A DNA stretch of 64,000 bases from JAJEAD01 sp965221555 (GTDB lineage Bacteria > Pseudomonadota > Gammaproteobacteria > HK1), in the NCBI GenBank assembly GCA_965221555.1, contig OZ244895.1, positions 3,224,001 through 3,288,000 on the forward strand, written 5' to 3'. Position numbers and translations under genes: made by a program. Shown here piece by piece: positions 8,545 through 16,147 of the stretch (position 1 is the first letter of the stretch; each line of letters begins with the position of its first letter). The notes below the pieces were generated by a model. The model saw nothing but the letters and a program-made list of their open reading frames with translations. It was not told the origin of the DNA and ran no database searches.

Positions 8545-9078
8545 TCAGTCTCCGGAACGGCGATCGGAGGCATCGCCCGCCAGCTCTTCGATGGGCAGGC
8601 CTCTCTTCGCCGCGACCCGCTCCGGGTCCGAACACGCGCCGAGCCCCCGGAGGGTGGCGCGTATCACGTTCACGGGATTGGGAGAGCCGATGCACTTGGC
8701 CAGCACGTCTCTCACTCCGAGCACCTCGAAGACGGCGCGCATCGGTCCGCCCGCAATGATGCCGGTGCCCTCGGAGGCCGGCTGCATGTAGACCTTCGCC
8801 GCGCCGTGCCGGGCGGTCATGGAGTAGTGCAGGGTGCCGCCCTTCAGCGGTACGTGAATCATGTTCTTGCGGGCGTTTTCCATCGCCTTCTGGATCGCGG
8901 AGGGCACTTCACGCGCCTTGCCCCGTCCCATGCCGACCCGCCCCTTGGCGTCGCCGACCACCGTGAGCGCAGTGAATCCGAAGAGTCGACCACCCTTCAC
9001 GACCTTGGCCACGCGGTTGATCTGTACGAGCTTCTCGAAGAGCTCGTCGCCGTTTGCGGAAGTCTCGAAGTTTGCCAT
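8545..9078 (-). CDS. rpsE: 30S ribosomal protein S5
   Basis: S5 lies at the mRNA entry side of the small subunit and affects decoding accuracy and helicase activity. The 177-residue product has the S5 double-stranded-RNA-binding-like N-terminal domain (LVQINRVAKVVKGGRLFGFT) and the C-terminal domain with GTGIIAGGPMRAVFEVLGV. The loop residues VVKGGRLFGF, where E. coli spectinomycin-resistance changes fall, look wild type. It is between rplR (24 bp) and rpmD (1 bp). The C-terminal tail, GDASDRRSGD, is a little longer than in E. coli (167 residues). Confidence 0.97.
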   Translation of the reverse strand: MANFETSANGDELFEKLVQINRVAKVVKGGRLFGFTALTVVGDAKGRVGMGRGKAREVPSAIQKAMENARKNMIHVPLKGGTLHYSMTARHGAAKVYMQPASEGTGIIAGGPMRAVFEVLGVRDVLAKCIGSPNPVNVIRATLRGLGACSDPERVAAKRGLPIEELAGDASDRRSGD

Positions 9079-9102
9079 GAGAAATCGGTCCTGACCGCCC
9101 TC

Positions 9103-9456
9103 CTAGAATTTGAGCCCTTTCTCCCGCGCCTCATCCGCCAGCGCCTTCACCCGTCCGTGGTAGCGAAACCCCGAACGATCGAAAGCGACGCGTCCAACCC
9201 CCTTCTCGAGCGCACGCTCCGCAACCACCTGGCCTACCAGCCGGGCCGCCGACTTGTTGCCTCCGTAGGTGAGCGAGCGCCGTACCTCGGCGTCAAGGGT
9301 GGATGCGCTCGCGAGAACATTGGCGCCATCGGCGCTGATGATCTGGGCGTAGATGTGTCGAGGGGTGCGGTGTACGCAGAGACGATACCCCCCTTGCGCG
9401 GCAATCCTCGCGCGAGTGCGCCGGGCACGTCTCAACCTGCTCTGCTTCTTGTCCAT
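9103..9456 (-). CDS. rplR: 50S ribosomal protein L18
   Basis: L18 binds 5S rRNA and joins it to the central protuberance with L5. The 117-residue product starts MDKKQSRLRRARRTRARIAA and ends VKALADEAREKGLKF, the conserved L18 C-terminus; the core LCVHRTPRHIYAQIISADGA is present. Length equals E. coli (117). It sits between rplF (6 bp upstream) and rpsE. Confidence 0.97.
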   Translation of the reverse strand: MDKKQSRLRRARRTRARIAAQGGYRLCVHRTPRHIYAQIISADGANVLASASTLDAEVRRSLTYGGNKSAARLVGQVVAERALEKGVGRVAFDRSGFRYHGRVKALADEAREKGLKF

Positions 9457-9462
9457 GGACGG

Positions 9463-9996
9463 TTATTTCTTCTTTCCTTCCTTGCGCACGATGATCTCGT
9501 CGCGGTACTTGATTCCCTTGCCCTTGTAGGGCTCGGGCGGTCGAAAGGCGCGAATCACCGCGGCGGTCTGTCCGACTTTCTGCTTGTCGATGCCGCTGAC
9601 CACGATTTCGGTCTGGCTCGGGGTCTGGATGGAGATTCCATGCGGGGCATCGAGCTCCACCGGATGGGAGAAACCGAGCGAGAGCGAGAGTTTGCTCCCC
9701 TGCATCTGGGCTCGGTAACCGATTCCGACGAGCTGCAGGCGTTTCTCGAATCCGCCGTTCACCCCGGTCACCATGTTGTTCAGAAGGGCTCGCGTGGTGC
9801 CGGCCATCGCCACCATCTTCGCCTCCGATGCCCTGGCCTGGCATCGCAGCTCTTCCCCTTCCCGGGAGACCGCGACCCAAGCGTGCACCGACAGGTCCAG
9901 CTCGCCCTTGGGGCCGCTGACCTTCACGTGCTGGCCATCGATGTCGACTTCGACACCCGATGGAACGGGAACTGGAGCATTGGCAATTCGCGACAC
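9463..9996 (-). CDS. rplF: 50S ribosomal protein L6
   Basis: L6 contacts the sarcin-ricin region of 23S rRNA near the factor-binding site. The 177-residue product begins MSRIANAPVPVPSGVEVDID and has the two repeated L6 folds; the C-terminal signature PEPYKGKGIKYRDEIIVRKE is intact. Length equals E. coli (177). It is 13 bp after rpsH and 6 bp before rplR. Confidence 0.98.
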   Translation of the reverse strand: MSRIANAPVPVPSGVEVDIDGQHVKVSGPKGELDLSVHAWVAVSREGEELRCQARASEAKMVAMAGTTRALLNNMVTGVNGGFEKRLQLVGIGYRAQMQGSKLSLSLGFSHPVELDAPHGISIQTPSQTEIVVSGIDKQKVGQTAAVIRAFRPPEPYKGKGIKYRDEIIVRKEGKKK

Positions 9997-10009
9997 GGTC
10001 GGGCTTCCT

Positions 10010-10402
10010 TCAGAACACTACGCCGAGCACTTCGCCGCCATGTCCGGCCGCCCGCGCCTGACGGTCGGTCATCACCCCTCTCGGCGTGGAGATGATGGCA
10101 ATGCCGAGCCCGCCATTCACGCTCGGCAGATCGTCCTTTCTCTTGTACACCCGAAGACCCGGACGGCTCACCCGGCGGAGCAACTCGATGACCGGCCGCC
10201 CCTCGAAGTACTTGAGCACGATGACGAGCTCTCGGTAGTCATTGTCTTCAACCGAGAAGTCCGTGATGTAGCCCTGTTCCTTGAGCACTGCGGCGATCGC
10301 CCGCTTGACCTTGGAAAGCGGCATGGCCACTCGGACCTTGCCGGAAGACTGGCCATTGCGAATCCGCGTGAACATGTCGGAGATGGGGTCTTGCATGCTC
10401 AT
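10010..10402 (-). CDS. rpsH: 30S ribosomal protein S8
   Basis: S8 binds the 16S central domain and, in E. coli, represses the spc operon by binding within the rplE mRNA. The 130-residue product starts MSMQDPISDMFTRIRNGQSS and carries the C-terminal signature NGGLGIAIISTPRGVMTDRQ. Length equals E. coli (130). An ATG at codon 3 is an alternative start. It lies between rpsN (95 bp upstream, a longer gap than its neighbours) and rplF. Confidence 0.97.
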   Translation of the reverse strand: MSMQDPISDMFTRIRNGQSSGKVRVAMPLSKVKRAIAAVLKEQGYITDFSVEDNDYRELVIVLKYFEGRPVIELLRRVSRPGLRVYKRKDDLPSVNGGLGIAIISTPRGVMTDRQARAAGHGGEVLGVVF

Positions 10403-10497
10403 GATTGCTTGGAATCTCGCTCCTTACCGGACACCGGCGCGCGCTTCGCGCCTTTGGAATCGACGACCTTGCGGGAATTGATGTCGGCGCCAGGCCC

Positions 10498-10803
10498 TCA
10501 CCAGCTCGCCTTCACCAGACCCGGAACATCGCCCGTCATCGCCGCCTCGCGAAGCTTGCCGCGTCCGAGGCCGAACTTGCGGTAGACGCCGTGGGGACGC
10601 CCGGTGATTCGGCAGCGCCGACGCAGGCGCACCGGGCTCGCGTTACGCGGAAGTCGCTGCAGTCTGATTCTGGCGTCGTGACGCTCCTCGGGGCTCAGAT
10701 CCGGGTCCACGGCGCGCACCTTGAGCTCGGCACGCCGGGCCGCATACTTCGCCACCAGCTTCATGCGCTTGGCTTCACGGTTCATCACTGACAGCTTGGC
10801 CAC
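10498..10803 (-). CDS. rpsN: 30S ribosomal protein S14, zinc-free type
   Basis: S14 is a head protein of the small subunit. The 101-residue product is the long form without the CxxC zinc ribbon: MAKLSVMNREAKRMKLVAKY at the start and RCRITGRPHGVYRKFGLGRG near the end. Length equals E. coli S14 (101). It lies between rplE (27 bp upstream) and rpsH. Only one Cys is present in the region of the usual zinc knuckle, supporting the zinc-independent type. Confidence 0.97.
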   Translation of the reverse strand: MAKLSVMNREAKRMKLVAKYAARRAELKVRAVDPDLSPEERHDARIRLQRLPRNASPVRLRRRCRITGRPHGVYRKFGLGRGKLREAAMTGDVPGLVKASW

Positions 10804-10830
10804 ATCAACTCCCCTGGGTGTTCATGGTGA

Positions 10831-11373
10831 CTAGTTGGCGCGGAAGGGGAAGCGAAAAGCCTCGAGCAGAGCTCGGCCTTCCTCGTCGCTGCGGGCGCTG
10901 GTGGTGATGCACACATCGAGCCCGCGAATGGCGTCGATCCGGTCGTAGTCGATCTCGGGAAAAATGATCTGCTCACGAACTCCCAGGCTGTAGTTGCCTC
11001 GGCCATCGAAGGCTCTCGGGCTGTAGCCCCGGAAGTCGCGCGTCCTTGGAATCGCGATGCTGATGAGGCGATCGAGAAACTCGTACATGCGTTCCCGGCG
11101 CAACGTGACCTTGGCTCCGATAGGCCAGCCTTCCCTGATCTTGAAACCGGCGACCGACTTTCGCGCCTTGGTTATCACCGCCTTCTGACCGGCGATGCGC
11201 CCCAGATCGCCGAGTGCGTTGTCGAGGACCTTCTTGTCCCCGATCGCCTCACCCACCCCCATGTTGAGAGTGATCTTCCGAAGCCTCGGTACCTGCATCA
11301 CCGACTGGTAACCGAAGCGCTCGATGAGCGTGGGCACGACCTGCTCTTGGTAGTAATCGCGAAGTCTTGGCAT
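10831..11373 (-). CDS. rplE: 50S ribosomal protein L5
   Basis: L5 joins 5S rRNA to the central protuberance and contacts P-site tRNA. The start at ATG 11373 gives MPRLRDYYQEQVVPTLIERF and 180 residues, like E. coli (179). The frame also runs upstream to 11445, but those 24 codons overlap rplX and are not L5-like. Core motifs: KITLNMGVGEAIGDKK and the later FRGYSPRAFDGRGNYSLGV. It follows rplX by 8 bp in spc-operon order. Confidence 0.97.
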   Translation of the reverse strand: MPRLRDYYQEQVVPTLIERFGYQSVMQVPRLRKITLNMGVGEAIGDKKVLDNALGDLGRIAGQKAVITKARKSVAGFKIREGWPIGAKVTLRRERMYEFLDRLISIAIPRTRDFRGYSPRAFDGRGNYSLGVREQIIFPEIDYDRIDAIRGLDVCITTSARSDEEGRALLEAFRFPFRAN

Positions 11374-11381
11374 TGGCGACC

Positions 11382-11705
11382 TCAGACGTCGATCACTTCG
11401 CCCGTCGACCGGAAAACGCGCACCTTGCGTCCGTCGTCGAGCCATTTGTATCCGATCCGGTCTCCCTTCCCGGTGGCCGGATTGAAGATGTTGACATTGG
11501 AGATGTTCACGGGCATCTCCTTCTGGACGATGCCGCCCTGGGTACCTCGTTGGGGGTTGGGTCGGGTATGCCGCTTGACGACATTGACCCCCTCCACGAG
11601 AACGCGGTCTTCGTCAACGATCCGCAGCACGGTGCCACGACTGCCCCGGTTGCGACCGGAACGCACGATGACGTCGTCTCCCTTCTTGATGCGTGCCATT
11701 GTCAT
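11382..11705 (-). CDS. rplX: 50S ribosomal protein L24
   Basis: L24 starts assembly of the 23S rRNA 5' domain. The 107-residue product has the KOW motif near the N-terminus (KKGDDVIVRSGRNRGSRGTV) and the L24 core NVVKRHTRPNPQRGTQGGIV. Two close ATG codons are possible, 11705 (MTMARIKKGD) and 11699 (MARIKKGD); the purine-rich stretch AAGGCGGGGG upstream could serve either. It is 12 bp after rplN and 8 bp before rplE. Confidence 0.96.
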   Translation of the reverse strand: MTMARIKKGDDVIVRSGRNRGSRGTVLRIVDEDRVLVEGVNVVKRHTRPNPQRGTQGGIVQKEMPVNISNVNIFNPATGKGDRIGYKWLDDGRKVRVFRSTGEVIDV

Positions 11706-11717
11706 GAGCCCCCGCCT

Positions 11718-12086
11718 TCAGAGCACCTCGGGCGCCAGAGAGACGATCCTCATGAATCGCTCGGAGCGCAGCTCCCTCGTCACCGGCCCGAAGATCCGCG
11801 TGCCGATCGGCTGGAGCTGATTGTTGAGCAGCACTGCCGCATTGCTGTCGAAGCGGATCAGGGAACCGTCCGCCCGCCGCACGCCGGCACGAGTCCTGAC
11901 CACCACCGCGTTGTACATTTCGCCTTTCTTGACCTTGGCCCGGGGAATGGCTTCCTTGACCGTTACCTTGATGACATCGCCGACCGCGGCGTAACGCCGA
12001 CGGGACCCGCCCAGCACCTTGACGCACATCAGGCGTCTCGCTCCACTGTTGTCCGCAGCGTGAAGCACTGATTGCATCTGAATCAT
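11718..12086 (-). CDS. rplN: 50S ribosomal protein L14
   Basis: L14 lies at the subunit interface and takes part in bridge B8. The 122-residue product begins MIQMQSVLHAADNSGARRLM and contains VVVRTRAGVRRADGSLIRFD and NNQLQPIGTRIFGPVTRELR. Length is as in E. coli (123). It begins the spc operon (rplN-rplX-rplE...), 33 bp after rpsQ. I see no clear promoter in that gap, so S10 and spc genes may be cotranscribed. Confidence 0.98.
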   Translation of the reverse strand: MIQMQSVLHAADNSGARRLMCVKVLGGSRRRYAAVGDVIKVTVKEAIPRAKVKKGEMYNAVVVRTRAGVRRADGSLIRFDSNAAVLLNNQLQPIGTRIFGPVTRELRSERFMRIVSLAPEVL

Positions 12087-12119
12087 TTCTCGACTTCCTG
12101 GTTCCGCGGCGTCGCGTGG

Positions 12120-12401
12120 CTACTTCGCCCGTTCGAGAATCGAGCGCAGACGCCACGACTTGGTCTTCGACAGGGGCCGACATTGCTCGACGCTGACAAT
12201 ATCGCCCGGTCGGCATTCGTTGTTCTCGTCGTGCGCATGCAAGGTGCTTTTTCGCCTGATGTACTTCTTGTACAAGGGATGCTTCACACGCCGCTCGACC
12301 ATCACGGTTACCGTCTTGTCCATGCGGTCGCTCACCACCTGTCCGGTGAGGGCCCGGGCTCGCTGCTCCGGCTGCTGGGCGCCGCCTTCCTGCTCGCTCA
12401 T
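12120..12401 (-). CDS. rpsQ: 30S ribosomal protein S17
   Basis: S17 binds the 16S 5' domain and acts early in assembly. The 93-residue product has an N-terminal extension (MSEQEGGAQQPEQRARALTG) followed by the family core VVSDRMDKTVTVMVERRVKH and KKYIRRKSTLHAHDENNECR. It is about nine residues longer than E. coli S17, all at the N-terminus. Its first four bases overlap the rpmC stop (12398-12401, ATGA), a sign of translational coupling. Confidence 0.97.
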   Translation of the reverse strand: MSEQEGGAQQPEQRARALTGQVVSDRMDKTVTVMVERRVKHPLYKKYIRRKSTLHAHDENNECRPGDIVSVEQCRPLSKTKSWRLRSILERAK

Positions 12402-12601
12402 TCGCTCTCCCTCGCCAGGCGGCGCTCGTTGCGTATCGTCTTGACCCGGGCCAGATCACGGCGCAGGAGCTTCATCTCGCTCGGCCGCGACAGCTGCCCC
12501 GTACCCTGCTGCATGCGCAGGTTGAAGCGTTTGCGGGTGAGCGCCAGAACCTCGGTCTGCAGTTCTTCGTCGCTCTTCGTTCGAAGCTCGTGGGCCTTCA
12601 T
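12398..12601 (-). CDS. rpmC: 50S ribosomal protein L29
   Basis: L29 sits next to L23 by the polypeptide exit and helps form the docking site for SRP and trigger factor. The 67-residue product starts MKAHELRTKSDEELQTEVLA and contains RFNLRMQQGTGQLSRPSEMK with the late segment RRDLARVKTI. Length matches E. coli (63). It overlaps rplP by one base at its start and rpsQ by four bases at its end, so this trio is tightly coupled. Confidence 0.96.
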   Translation of the reverse strand: MKAHELRTKSDEELQTEVLALTRKRFNLRMQQGTGQLSRPSEMKLLRRDLARVKTIRNERRLARESE

Positions 12602-13014
12602 CAGAACACCATCCTGCTCACGAATACCGTTTGCACCGAGAGCTTGGCGGCCGCGAGCCGGAACGCCTCCCGGGCCAGGCTCTCGTCGACGCCCTGGATC
12701 TCGTAGAGCATGCGTCCCGGCTGGATCTGGGCCACCCAGTACTCGACGTTGCCCTTGCCCTTGCCCTGGCGCACCTCAAGCGGTTTTTTGGTAATCGGCT
12801 TGTCAGGAAAGATCCGGATCCAGATCTTCGCTCCGCGTCGCACCTTTCTGGTGATGGCACGACGCGCCGCCTCGATCTGACGAGCGGTCACGCGACCGCG
12901 GGTGGTCGCCTTCAAGCCGAAGTCGCCAAAGCTCACCCGGTTTCCCGACATCGCCTTGCCGCGGTTTCGGCCTTTCTGCTGCTTGCGGTACTTGGTGCGT
13001 TTGGGTTGAAACAC
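12601..13014 (-). CDS. rplP: 50S ribosomal protein L16
   Basis: L16 helps position A-site tRNA and is needed for peptidyl transferase structure. The 137-residue protein starts MFQPKRTKYRKQQKGRNRGK and contains GDFGLKATTRGRVTARQIEA and the signature RIFPDKPITKKPLEVRQGKG. Length is like E. coli (136). It directly follows rpsC (one base gap) and overlaps rpmC by one base. Confidence 0.98.
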   Translation of the reverse strand: MFQPKRTKYRKQQKGRNRGKAMSGNRVSFGDFGLKATTRGRVTARQIEAARRAITRKVRRGAKIWIRIFPDKPITKKPLEVRQGKGKGNVEYWVAQIQPGRMLYEIQGVDESLAREAFRLAAAKLSVQTVFVSRMVF

Positions 13015-13015
13015 T

Positions 13016-13696
13016 CTACTGCGCCTCTGCGCGGGCCGCGGGCTCGCTCCTGGAGCCGTCTTCGTGAGAATCGAAGACCTCTCCCTTGAAGATCCAGACC
13101 TTCACCCCGATGACGCCATAGGTGGTACGCGCCTCCGCGAGCCCGTAATCAATATCCGCCCTCAGGGTGTGAAGAGGAACCCGACCCTCCCGGTACCATT
13201 CGGAACGCGCGATTTCCGCGCCGTTCAAGCGCCCGCTGACTTTTATCTTGACCCCTTGCGCACCCAGGCGCATGGCGTTGGTCACGGCTCTCCTCATCGC
13301 GCGTCGAAACATGATCCGGCGCTCGAGCTGATTGGCGACGCTCTCGGCAACGAGATAGGCGTCGAGCTCGGGCTTGCGGATTTCTTCCACCCCGATATGG
13401 ACCGGCACCTTCATCATCCGCGCCACCTCGCCGCGCAGTGCCTCGATGTCCTCTCCCTTCTTGCCGATCACGATGCCCGGACGCGCGGTGTGAATGACGA
13501 TTCGGGCGTTCTTCGCCGGTCGCGCAATGGTGATCGCGCTCACCGAAGCATGCGCCAGCTTGCGCCGCAGAAAGCTGCGCACCTCCAGATCGACATTGAG
13601 GTGGTCGGCGTACTCGCCACTGCTGGCATACCAGATGGAGTTCCAGTTCTTGATGATTCCGAGGCGAATGCCGGTCGGATGTACTTTCTGCCCCAT
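13016..13696 (-). CDS. rpsC: 30S ribosomal protein S3
   Basis: S3 lines the mRNA entry tunnel with S4 and S5. The 226-residue product starts MGQKVHPTGIRLGIIKNWNS. A type II KH domain is visible around residues 40-110 with the GxxG loop in GIVIGKKGEDIE. The C-terminal domain ends WIFKGEVF, then an acidic-basic tail DSHEDGSRSEPAARAEAQ. Length is close to E. coli (233). It follows rplV; the 32-bp gap contains a short repeated stretch (TTTACTCGC repeated) just upstream of the start. Confidence 0.98.
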   Translation of the reverse strand: MGQKVHPTGIRLGIIKNWNSIWYASSGEYADHLNVDLEVRSFLRRKLAHASVSAITIARPAKNARIVIHTARPGIVIGKKGEDIEALRGEVARMMKVPVHIGVEEIRKPELDAYLVAESVANQLERRIMFRRAMRRAVTNAMRLGAQGVKIKVSGRLNGAEIARSEWYREGRVPLHTLRADIDYGLAEARTTYGVIGVKVWIFKGEVFDSHEDGSRSEPAARAEAQ

Positions 13697-13728
13697 GCTT
13701 TACTCGCTTTACTCGCTTTACTCCGGCG

Positions 13729-14070
13729 TTACTCTGCTGCGCCGTCGGCCACGGTCAGGGTGATGTGGCTGGTCGGCTTCACAATCCGCGTCGCCCGGCC
13801 TCGCGCTCTGGGTCGGAGTCGCTTGTACACCGGCCCCTGATCGATGCAGACCTGGCTCACGCGCAATTCGTCGATGTCCGCGCCTTCGTTGTGCTCGGCA
13901 TTGGCGATCGCCGAGTTCAGCACTTTCTTGATGACGAAGGCCGCCTTCTTGGGACTGAAGGCCAACACTTCGTCCGCCCGCTCCACCGGCAGTCCACGGA
14001 TCTGATCGGCGACCAGTCTCGCCTTGCGCGGCGAAAGGCGGACGTATCTCAATTTGGCCGATGCTTCCAT
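13729..14070 (-). CDS. rplV: 50S ribosomal protein L22
   Basis: L22 spans the large subunit, and its extended loop lines the exit tunnel where macrolides bind. The 113-residue product begins MEASAKLRYVRLSPRKARLV and has the tunnel-loop region CIDQGPVYKRLRPRARGRAT near residues 77-96. Length is as in E. coli (110). No sign of loop deletions known to give macrolide resistance. It lies 12 bp after rpsS. Confidence 0.98.
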   Translation of the reverse strand: MEASAKLRYVRLSPRKARLVADQIRGLPVERADEVLAFSPKKAAFVIKKVLNSAIANAEHNEGADIDELRVSQVCIDQGPVYKRLRPRARGRATRIVKPTSHITLTVADGAAE

Positions 14071-14082
14071 TTCCGCCCCGAT

Positions 14083-14358
14083 CTACTTCTTGGTCTTGCG
14101 GTCACCGGAGTGGCCGCGGAATGTCCGGGTGGGAGCGAACTCGCCCAGCTTGTGTCCGACCATGTTCTCGGTGACGAGAATGGGCACGTGCTGGCGGCCG
14201 TTGTGTACCGCAATCGTGAGACCGACCATGTCGGGAACGATCATCGAGCGCCGCGACCAGGTCTTGATGGGCCGCTTGCTGTTGATCGCCACCGCCGCCT
14301 CCACCCGTCTCTCGAGGTGGTGGTCCACAAAAGGGCCTTTCTTGATCGATCGCGGCAC
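14083..14358 (-). CDS. rpsS: 30S ribosomal protein S19
   Basis: S19 is a head protein near the A site that pairs with S13. The 91-residue product starts MPRSIKKGPFVDHHLERRVE and carries the signature GHKLGEFAPTRTFRGH. Length is as in E. coli (92). It follows rplB by 4 bp in S10-operon order. Confidence 0.98.
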   Translation of the reverse strand: MPRSIKKGPFVDHHLERRVEAAVAINSKRPIKTWSRRSMIVPDMVGLTIAVHNGRQHVPILVTENMVGHKLGEFAPTRTFRGHSGDRKTKK

Positions 14359-14362
14359 CTCA

Positions 14363-15196
14363 TCACCTCCTGGATCGGCTGCGACGCCGCACGATCATCG
14401 AATCCGTGCGCTTGTTCTTGCGGGTCTTGCGCCCTTTGGTCGGCTGTCCCCAGGGCGTCACCGGATGGCGCCCGCCGGAGGAGCGTCCTTCGCCGCCCCC
14501 ATGGGGATGATCTACCGGATTCATGACCACCCCTCTTACCGTGGGGCGCCGTCCTCGCCAGCGCGCCGCTCCCGCCTTTCCGAGAGAGCGCAATCCGTGC
14601 TCGGAATTGCTCACCTCTCCGAGGGTGGCGCGGCACTCCATGGGAACCCGGCGCAGCTCGCCCGAACGCAGACGCAGGGTTGCGAAGCCGCCGGCGCGGG
14701 CGATGAGCTGTGCGCTCGTTCCCGCACTTCGAGCGAGCTGCCCGCCCTTGCCGGCCTTCATCTCCACGCAATGGACGACACTTCCGACCGGGATGTTGCG
14801 AAGCGGCAGGCAGTTCCCGACCCGAATCGGCGCCGATACACCCGACATCAGGGTATCGCCCTTCTCAAGCCCGGCCGCCGCGAGGATGTAGCGGCGTTCT
14901 CCGTCCGCGTAGAGAAGAAGTGCGAGGCGGGCGCTGCGGTTGGGGTCGTATTCGATGCGTTCGATGCGCGCCGGTACACCGTCCTTGCGGCGCTTGAAGT
15001 CGACGACGCGATAACGCCGCTTGTGGCCCCCGCCGCGATGGCGCACGGTTATGCGGCCCCGATTGTTGCGTCCGCCCTTCGAGGTTTTCTTCGCCAGGAG
15101 CGGCGTATGGGGACCGCCCCGGTGCAGGGCGGCATCCTCGACCTTGACCACGAAACGCCGTCCCGGCGATGTGGGCTTTGTCTGCTTGAGGGTCAT
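14363..15196 (-). CDS. rplB: 50S ribosomal protein L2
   Basis: L2 is needed for subunit joining and for peptidyl transferase structure. The 277-residue product contains the signature VMNPVDHPHGGGEGRSSGG, whose His lies near the catalytic centre, and the RNA-binding core RGGGHKRRYRVVDFKRRKDG. It ends RTDSMIVRRRSRSRR. Length is as in E. coli (273). It is 33 bp after rplW and 4 bp before rpsS. Confidence 0.98.
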   Translation of the reverse strand: MTLKQTKPTSPGRRFVVKVEDAALHRGGPHTPLLAKKTSKGGRNNRGRITVRHRGGGHKRRYRVVDFKRRKDGVPARIERIEYDPNRSARLALLLYADGERRYILAAAGLEKGDTLMSGVSAPIRVGNCLPLRNIPVGSVVHCVEMKAGKGGQLARSAGTSAQLIARAGGFATLRLRSGELRRVPMECRATLGEVSNSEHGLRSLGKAGAARWRGRRPTVRGVVMNPVDHPHGGGEGRSSGGRHPVTPWGQPTKGRKTRKNKRTDSMIVRRRSRSRR

Positions 15197-15229
15197 CGCA
15201 CTCGTTCCTTGCCCCGACGGGTCGTAGTC

Positions 15230-15529
15230 TCAGGACTCGCCACCGAGAAAATCGATATCCTGCCCGGGTCCCAGGCGGAGGTAGGCCTTCTTCCAGTTCG
15301 CGCGCCTTCCCCTCGTGCCACGAAGACCCTTCGCCTTTCCCCGACAGTTCGCGGTGCGCACATGCAGCACATCGACATCGAAGAGCTTCTCGACCGCACG
15401 CTTGATTTCGGGTTTACGGGCATCGGGCAAGACCCGAAAGACCACCTGATTGTACTTGTCGGCAATGCGGGTGCTCTTCTCCGAAACGTGAGGCGAGACG
15501 AGGACGCGCAACAGACGTTCGTCGTTCAT
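15230..15529 (-). CDS. rplW: 50S ribosomal protein L23
   Basis: L23 is the main docking point for trigger factor and SRP at the exit tunnel. ATG 15529 gives 99 residues, MNDERLLRVLVSPHVSEKST onward, matching E. coli (100). The frame continues upstream to 15637 inside rplD, but that part is not L23. The four-base overlap ATGA with the rplD stop (15526-15529) supports this start and suggests translational coupling. The core contains FDVDVLHVRTANCRGKAKGL. Confidence 0.97.
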   Translation of the reverse strand: MNDERLLRVLVSPHVSEKSTRIADKYNQVVFRVLPDARKPEIKRAVEKLFDVDVLHVRTANCRGKAKGLRGTRGRRANWKKAYLRLGPGQDIDFLGGES

Positions 15530-16140
15530 GCCACTCGCTCCTCCATGCTGCGACAGGCCGCCACCGTCATGAGGACCTGCGAAAACGCGAGAAGGCCGAC
15601 TGGATTCACGTCCCGGGCCTCGCTCACCGCGACCCAATGCAGATTTCGCGACGCGAGGGCGAGTTCCGCCTCACACTCCTCGACCACGATCAAGACGTCG
15701 TCGAGTCCGAGCTCCTTGAGCTTGCCCGCCAGTTCACGGGTTTTCGGCGAGGACACGCGGAACTCCTCGACCATGTGGATGCGGTCCTGGCGCACCAGCT
15801 CCGAGAGGATCGAGCGCATCGCGGCGCGGTACATCTTGCGGTTCACCTTCTGCGCGTAGCTGCGAGGCCGCGCCGCGAAGGTAACGCCGCCGCCGCGCCA
15901 TATCGGGCTGCGCGAGCTGCCGGCGCGCGCGCGGCCCGTTCCTTTCTGGCGCCAGGGCTTGGCCCCGCCGCCGCGCACTTCCGCGCGGGTCTTCTGTGCG
16001 CTCGTGCCGGAACGCTTCCCCGCCATGAATGCCGAGACCACCTGGTGGACGAGGGGAGCGTTGTACGCGGCCCCGAAGGCCGCATCGGCGACCTCGATCT
16101 CTCGTCCCGCGCCCTCCGGCGCTTTCGTCACGAGTTGCAT
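15526..16140 (-). CDS. rplD: 50S ribosomal protein L4
   Basis: L4 lines the exit tunnel and, in E. coli, represses its own S10 operon. The 204-residue product contains the long loop region GGGAKPWRQKGTGRARAGSS and SPIWRGGGVTFAARPRSY, which is the tunnel-facing signature. Length is as in E. coli (201). It follows rplC by 7 bp. Nothing in the sequence suggests macrolide-resistance changes, though that would need an alignment. Confidence 0.98.
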   Translation of the reverse strand: MQLVTKAPEGAGREIEVADAAFGAAYNAPLVHQVVSAFMAGKRSGTSAQKTRAEVRGGGAKPWRQKGTGRARAGSSRSPIWRGGGVTFAARPRSYAQKVNRKMYRAAMRSILSELVRQDRIHMVEEFRVSSPKTRELAGKLKELGLDDVLIVVEECEAELALASRNLHWVAVSEARDVNPVGLLAFSQVLMTVAACRSMEERVA

Positions 16141-16147
16141 TGCCCGA